Assembly: GCA_963607765.1 (NCBI GenBank) | Contig: CAVDDT010000037.1 | Location: 1 to 25,983, forward strand | Reading direction: 5' to 3' | Length of the DNA stretch: 25,983 nucleotides | From: Colivicinus sp963607765 | GTDB taxonomy: Bacteria > Bacillota_I > Bacilli_A > Erysipelotrichales > Erysipelotrichaceae | Position numbers and translations under genes: made by a program | Shown here: positions 22,759-25,983 of the stretch, in pieces | How the letters are laid out: each line of letters begins with the position of its first letter | Numbering within the stretch: the stretch's first letter is position 1 | The notes under the pieces: model-generated | Seen by the model: the letters and a program-made list of their open reading frames with translations, nothing else | Told to the model about the DNA's origin: nothing | The model's database searches: none

Positions 22759-23078
22759 TGATAACAAAAGGTACTACACCAATAGTTATATTCACATTAA
22801 CTGACGATGAAGATAAAGCCTTGGATATGTCTAATTATGAAAAGCTATTAATCACAATAGAAGATAGTCAAAAGAATCAAATAGATATTGATAAAGATAG
22901 ATTTACTTTTAATGAAGATTATTCATTTCAAGCAACTCTAACACAAGAAGAAACACTAGCCCTTGATAGTGGAAGACTTAAAGTACAACTAAAAGCTAAA
23001 ACAAGTGATGATACAGTAGTGGCTTCTTGTATTCAATATTGTAATTTAGAAGACATTCTAAAAAAGGAAGTCTTATGA
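22758..23078 (+). CDS. Baseplate upper protein-like (BppU N-terminal type)
   Basis: This 106-residue protein (MITKGTTPIVIFTLTDDEDKALDMSNYEKLLITIED...LTQEETLALDSGRLKVQLKAKTSDDTVVASCIQY...LEDILKKEVL) follows the BppU/fibre N-terminal immunoglobulin-like pattern of KGTTP...LTQEET...GRLKVQLK. It shares a TAATG junction with the upstream gene. Likely links baseplate and receptor-binding proteins. Confidence 0.7.
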   Translation: MITKGTTPIVIFTLTDDEDKALDMSNYEKLLITIEDSQKNQIDIDKDRFTFNEDYSFQATLTQEETLALDSGRLKVQLKAKTSDDTVVASCIQYCNLEDILKKEVL

Positions 23079-23341
23079 TTTTACATTTATCTACTCCCCC
23101 AAGATTAAATCTAGTTTTAAGCAAAAAGCAAACAAACTTGCACTTAACAATAGATTCTAAATTTGAAGGAAGTGTATATGAAGTATTCAAGGGTGATTAT
23201 ATAGTTAATCCAAAGGTAACATCTCAAGAGCTTGAGTGTAAAGACAAGCTGATGATTGATGATGTGCTTATAACTGAAATCTATTACAACGAAACTGAAA
23301 ATAAAAGTGGTGGCTTAACAGCCCAGATAGGAGAAATTTAA
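23075..23341 (+). CDS. Tail-tip protein with fibre repeat end
   Basis: The C-terminal half (DYIVNPKVTSQELECKDKLMIDDVLITEIYYNETENKSGGLTAQIGEI) is a common Bacillota phage tail motif, and its last 26 residues correspond to the C-terminus of the next protein (SEVVVSAIAYSEVENSAGGLTVTIG). 88 residues. ATGA overlap with the preceding gene. Confidence 0.68.
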   Translation: MILHLSTPPRLNLVLSKKQTNLHLTIDSKFEGSVYEVFKGDYIVNPKVTSQELECKDKLMIDDVLITEIYYNETENKSGGLTAQIGEI

Positions 23342-23342
23342 A

Positions 23343-23942
23343 ATGGCAGACAAACAAGTCTCAAAAGTTATCTATGGTGGCAAGACACTAATTGACTTAA
23401 CAGGCGATACGGTAGCTAGTGACCAAGTCTTAAGCGGAGTTACATTCCATGACAAGAGTGGTACTACTCAAACTGGTACTTGTACTTACGATAGTGATAC
23501 AAGTGATGCTACTGCTAAAGCTGGTGAAATTCTAACAGGTAAAACCGCTTATGCCAATGGTGCTAAAGTTACAGGCACAATGGCAAACAATGGTAGCCAA
23601 GTTGAAACAATCACTACTAAAGAACAAGTAGTGACTATCAAGAATGGTTTCCATGATGGTAGCGGTAAGGTATCTATCGATACAACTGAGCAAGCTAAAA
23701 TCATTGCTGAAAATATCCTAGAAGGTATCTCAATTCTAGGTGTTACTGGTACTCGTAAACCAGCTAGTGGAGTTAAGATTGAGCCTAGTAAGACAGTTAC
23801 TCCTTACACTACAGCAAGTACAATCCAACCAAGCGCTGGGTATGATGTAATGAGCGAAGTAGTGGTAAGTGCTATTGCTTATAGTGAAGTGGAGAACAGT
23901 GCTGGTGGATTAACTGTAACAATAGGAACAGTGGCAGCATAA
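23343..23942 (+). CDS. Tail fibre protein with repeat modules
   Basis: This 199-residue protein has VIYGGKTLIDLTGDTVASDQVLSGVTFHDKSG, then repeat-like TGTCTYDSDTSDATAKAGEILTGKTAYANGAKVTGTM, and the GGLT-type C-terminus shared with the previous protein. This is the usual composition of short, glycine/threonine-rich tail fibres. Strong GGAGAAATTTAAA ribosome site. The opening IYGGK module recurs in the gene at 25484. Confidence 0.78.
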   Translation: MADKQVSKVIYGGKTLIDLTGDTVASDQVLSGVTFHDKSGTTQTGTCTYDSDTSDATAKAGEILTGKTAYANGAKVTGTMANNGSQVETITTKEQVVTIKNGFHDGSGKVSIDTTEQAKIIAENILEGISILGVTGTRKPASGVKIEPSKTVTPYTTASTIQPSAGYDVMSEVVVSAIAYSEVENSAGGLTVTIGTVAA

Positions 23943-23943
23943 C

Positions 23944-24153
23944 ATGGAACAAACTAGTGTAGCAAATCTAACTGAGAAGACTTCTTATTCTAGTGCTGAT
24001 TACATAATCATTGATAGCTTAACTGATACCAACAAGGTTAAGCTATCAGTAATCAAAGATGGAATGAAAGAAGAAATCGAAGGTGAATTGATAATTACTG
24101 AAAACACTCAATTTAATGTGAGTGGTGTGAAGTTTAAATTAGTTAAGAAATAA
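23944..24153 (+). CDS. Fibre N-terminal module protein, copy 1
   Basis: This 69-residue protein (MEQTSVANLTEKTSYSSADYIIIDSLTDTNKVKLSVIKD) shares its first 40 residues with the genes at 24960 and 25711. The remaining 29 residues end in a short beta stretch (FNVSGVKFKLVKK). It has no independent ribosome site and is presumably coupled to the upstream fibre gene. Likely a fibre attachment or oligomerisation segment. Confidence 0.65.
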   Translation: MEQTSVANLTEKTSYSSADYIIIDSLTDTNKVKLSVIKDGMKEEIEGELIITENTQFNVSGVKFKLVKK

Positions 24154-24165
24154 GGAGAAATAAGT

Positions 24166-24210
24166 ATGCAATATATATATATATATATCCGAAGGGAGGA
24201 ACACAAGTAA
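24166..24210 (+). pseudogene. Short ORF with AT microsatellite, possibly phase-variable
   Basis: An ATG with a good AAGGAG site is followed by CA and then nine AT units. In this frame translation stops after 14 codons. Losing one AT unit gives a 23-codon frame reading ...YPKGGTQVSSSKEEVAK, which ends just before the ribosome site of the next gene and looks protein-like. Gaining one unit gives a third, longer frame. Whether any version is a real protein is uncertain. Confidence 0.35.
24171..24188. repeat. (AT)9 dinucleotide microsatellite
   Basis: Nine uninterrupted AT units lie 5 bases downstream of an ATG that has a ribosome site. It is the only dinucleotide tract of this length seen in the window. 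Such tracts slip during replication and can switch a reading frame. Confidence 0.85.
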
Positions 24211-24252
24211 GTTCTTCCAAGGAGGAAGTAGCGAAGTAAGGAGAGATTCCTT

Positions 24253-24567
24253 ATGAGTGATGTAGTTGGCTTAGATGGTGCTTTGCTTGACATTGATAGT
24301 ACTAATTTAAACAGTAAATTTCATGTCGGCACAAACATCATCAATGATGTTGATTTGAATAATATCACAACACCTGGTATGTATAGATTACAAGACAATA
24401 TAACCAACGCTCCAAATAATTATACCTGGTCGCAAATGCTTGTATTATATGCGGGTGGTGACACAGTTACACAAGTGGTTTTCTGTGTTGGTAGTAGAGT
24501 AGCTTGGCGATACTATGGTTACGGTCAATGGAATGGTTGGTTTTATTTAACACAAACAACTTCTTAA
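24253..24567 (+). CDS. Tail fibre tip with pyocin-knob-like domain
   Basis: The 104-residue protein opens MSDVVGLDGALLDIDSTNLNS and then has DLNNITTPGMYRLQDNITNAPNNYTWSQMLVLYAGGD...VAWRYYGYGQWNGWFYL, the pattern of pyocin-knob domains at the ends of phage fibres, which often contact receptors. The AAGGAG ribosome site lies in a weak stem (AAGGA/TCCTT) right before the ATG. Confidence 0.7.
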   Translation: MSDVVGLDGALLDIDSTNLNSKFHVGTNIINDVDLNNITTPGMYRLQDNITNAPNNYTWSQMLVLYAGGDTVTQVVFCVGSRVAWRYYGYGQWNGWFYLTQTTS

Positions 24568-24592
24568 CTCAAAAACTTCGTGAAAACTTAAT

Positions 24593-24934
24593 TTGGATAT
24601 TATAGGTTTATCAGATGATGTTCTATTAGATGATACTAGTATTAATCAAAATGTAAGAGAAGTAATAACTGTAGTTAACGGTACTTCAATTATTTGGAAA
24701 CGTATTGGCAAGATTTGCATAGTGTGTAGTTCAGCTTATGTAACAGGTAGTTCAATTCCAATTCCAACAGGTTTTCAACCGTACAACACACTGTATTTCC
24801 CAGCTTACATGGTTGTTGACTCTTTAAATAGTAATACCTTTTTACAGGTAGTTGGTAATGCATTTATGAAGTTTCCTTCTACTTCTTTTACTAATCTAAT
24901 ATTCAATATTGTCTATATAACAAACGATGATTAA
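24593..24934 (+). CDS. Receptor-binding tail-tip protein, doubtful start
   Basis: The best frame begins at a TTG and reads DIIGLSDDVLLDDTSINQN, echoing the opening of the previous gene. The rest (VVNGTSIIWKRIGKICIVCSS...IPIPTGFQPYNTLYFPAYM...TSFTNLIFNIVYITNDD) has the beta-rich pattern of phage tail-tip jelly-roll domains. There is no ATG or ribosome site, and an in-frame TGA is 12 bases upstream, so it may be a decayed or silent module or use a coupled TTG start. 113 residues. Confidence 0.5.
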   Translation: MDIIGLSDDVLLDDTSINQNVREVITVVNGTSIIWKRIGKICIVCSSAYVTGSSIPIPTGFQPYNTLYFPAYMVVDSLNSNTFLQVVGNAFMKFPSTSFTNLIFNIVYITNDD

Positions 24935-24959
24935 TCAATAACTTACTTGCTCAAATATT

Positions 24960-25469
24960 ATGGAGCAAACAAGTATATCAAATTTAAATACAAAATCTAC
25001 AGTAGATGATAATGATTATCTAGTGATAGATGATTTAAGCAGTACAAATAAGGTAAAAATTACAACGGTGAAAGATAGTGTTAATGATAGTGCGTTAGAG
25101 TATGTGATGTCTCAATGTTTAACCCCTAATATTATTACCGATGGTAATATGTCAGTAGAATATTACAAGTTGAATAACAACCATATACTTGCATTCATAA
25201 GGTATACCTACAACCATTCAGCTAGTACTTGGACAGCTGAAGGTGGCCTATATTACAAGGGTTTAAATTTAATATTGCCCGCTGAATTAACTAACGCCTT
25301 CGCTTCAACACCTTGGTTAGTTAGTGCAAATGTTGTTTGGCCAAGCGGATATGGTTTGCAGTACGTAGCTGGAAGCATTACGACAACAACGATAAGAGGT
25401 TGGCTATTTTCTGACAAGGCAGAAATGGCAGCAGCAACAGCATATTGCAACTTTATTTTGTACGCTTAA
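24960..25469 (+). CDS. Fibre protein: N-terminal module copy 2 plus receptor-type domain
   Basis: This 169-residue protein begins MEQTSISNLNTKSTVDDNDYLVIDDLSSTNKVKITTVKD, matching the gene at 23944, and continues into a beta-rich domain (YKLNNNHILAFIRYTYNHSASTW...GLQYVAGSITTTTIRGWLF) likely to be a receptor-facing tip. It shows how the short N-terminal module is joined to different ends. No clear ribosome site precedes the ATG. Confidence 0.6.
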   Translation: MEQTSISNLNTKSTVDDNDYLVIDDLSSTNKVKITTVKDSVNDSALEYVMSQCLTPNIITDGNMSVEYYKLNNNHILAFIRYTYNHSASTWTAEGGLYYKGLNLILPAELTNAFASTPWLVSANVVWPSGYGLQYVAGSITTTTIRGWLFSDKAEMAAATAYCNFILYA

Positions 25470-25483
25470 TAGAAAGTAAATTT

Positions 25484-25711
25484 ATGAACAACAACAAAAT
25501 TATATATGGTGGAAAAGTATTATTAGACCTTACAGAAGATACAGTTACTACCGATACATTAGGATATGGAACAACGGCACATGATAAAAGTGGAGCTGTG
25601 ATAACTGGTGATTTAGTTCCTTATTTAAATCAACCACCATTCCTAGCAACTGATGATAGTATGCTAATTCGTTTCTCTAATGGTGCTTTCATCCAGGTGA
25701 AAGGAGCTTAA
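25484..25711 (+). CDS. Short fibre protein, IYGGK module copy 2
   Basis: The start is the ATG at MNNNKIIYGGK; a start 39 bases upstream overlaps the previous gene and is rejected. The 75-residue protein (KIIYGGKVLLDLTEDTVTTDTLGYGTTAHDKSG) repeats the opening of the fibre at 23343, then ends in FSNGAFIQVKGA. It shares a TAATG junction with the next gene. Confidence 0.65.
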   Translation: MNNNKIIYGGKVLLDLTEDTVTTDTLGYGTTAHDKSGAVITGDLVPYLNQPPFLATDDSMLIRFSNGAFIQVKGA

Positions 25712-25872
25712 TGGCAACAACAAGTCAAGTGGAAGCAATAGACCTTCCTGAAAAAACAACAGTGACTGATAGTGATTACATTATCGTTGATGATGGAACT
25801 ACTACATATAAGGCTAAGCTATCAACAGTGATAGATAGCGTGGTAAGTGGAGCTATTAACAGCTCATATTAA
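25711..25872 (+). CDS. Fibre N-terminal module protein, copy 3
   Basis: This 53-residue ORF (MATTSQVEAIDLPEKTTVTDSDYIIVDDGTTTYKAKLSTV) is a third copy of the module seen at 23944 and 24960, here standing alone with a tail VVSGAINSSY. AAAGGAG is just before the ATG, and it overlaps the upstream stop by one base. Confidence 0.65.
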   Translation: MATTSQVEAIDLPEKTTVTDSDYIIVDDGTTTYKAKLSTVIDSVVSGAINSSY

Positions 25873-25883
25873 GGAGAAAATAA

Positions 25884-25983
25884 ATGACATTAAAAGAATT
25901 ATTTACAAATATAGCTAATGCTATTAGAAGTAAAACAGGAAGTAGTGCAACTATTAAAGCTACTGATTTTGCAACACAAATAA
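25884..25983 (+). CDS. Tail fibre protein (3' partial)
   Basis: The ATG follows AAGGAGAAAATAA and opens MTLKELFTNIANAIRSKTGSSATIKATDFATQI, an opening common to Bacillota phage tail fibre and tip proteins (the form KTGSSATIKATDF). The frame runs off the end of the window. Confidence 0.7.
   Translation, partial: MTLKELFTNIANAIRSKTGSSATIKATDFATQI

Noticed and set aside
1..25983. Search for CRISPR arrays, tRNA genes, insertion sequences, attachment sites and integrase
   Set aside because: No regularly spaced repeats with unique spacers, cloverleaf-like tRNA patterns, transposase motifs or recombinase genes were seen. Attachment sites cannot be judged without the flanking host DNA.

Overview
The window is a contiguous piece of a tailed phage or prophage with siphovirus morphology (a long tape measure protein, no sheath). 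Every convincing gene is on the + strand. Low GC, heavy use of AGA, ATA and CTA codons, strong AAGGAG-type ribosome binding sites, and the families present (replisome organizer, DUF1064, YjcQ, Gp15, SPP1-type portal, minor capsid protein 2) point to a low-GC Bacillota host, probably a gut Erysipelotrichales or Clostridia member; the exact taxon cannot be read from the sequence. Integration, immunity and lysis genes are not in the window, and both ends cut through genes.

Layout. 1-4760: an early operon of tightly overlapping genes, with a replisome organizer (5' end missing) carrying iteron-like repeats, a DUF1064 nuclease-like protein, many small unknown proteins, two tandem double-HTH-like paralogs, SSB, and a sigma-like late regulator. 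4761-4896: a control region with a perfect 16-bp palindrome, a possible late promoter and a terminator. 4897-6959: an accessory region with three AT-rich small genes (the last YjcQ-like) closed by a terminator, a methyltransferase C-terminal remnant, a CdiA_C-like PD-(D/E)xK nuclease and a MetK N-terminal fragment. 7001-11461: packaging and portal (TerS-like, TerL, portal, MuF-type minor capsid). 11458-11991: a second CdiA_C-like nuclease overlapping the MuF gene. 12195-21939: scaffold, capsid, connectors, tail tube, tail chaperones, tape measure and baseplate. 21936-22475: a second AT-rich two-gene accessory cassette with a terminator almost identical to the first. 22498-25983: tail-tip and fibre genes built from repeated modules.

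The most interesting signal is a split toxin-like arrangement. Two proteins 5 kb apart share the motif NPD-x4-GKY-x-E-x-K-T followed by DK-x-V-x-KG-x2-Q, a PD-(D/E)xK nuclease signature of the CdiA C-terminal type. The second follows the MuF gene through an ATGA overlap. Four codons before the MuF stop is an in-frame T TTA AAA heptamer; a -1 slip there would make a 555-residue MuF-nuclease fusion, the architecture known for MuF polymorphic toxins of temperate phages. No immunity gene follows it; instead there are about 200 bases of non-coding, hairpin-rich DNA. The two AT-rich cassettes ending in the same CTAGAGAAATCTAG terminator look like cargo of common origin and could include the missing immunity functions, but that is inference.
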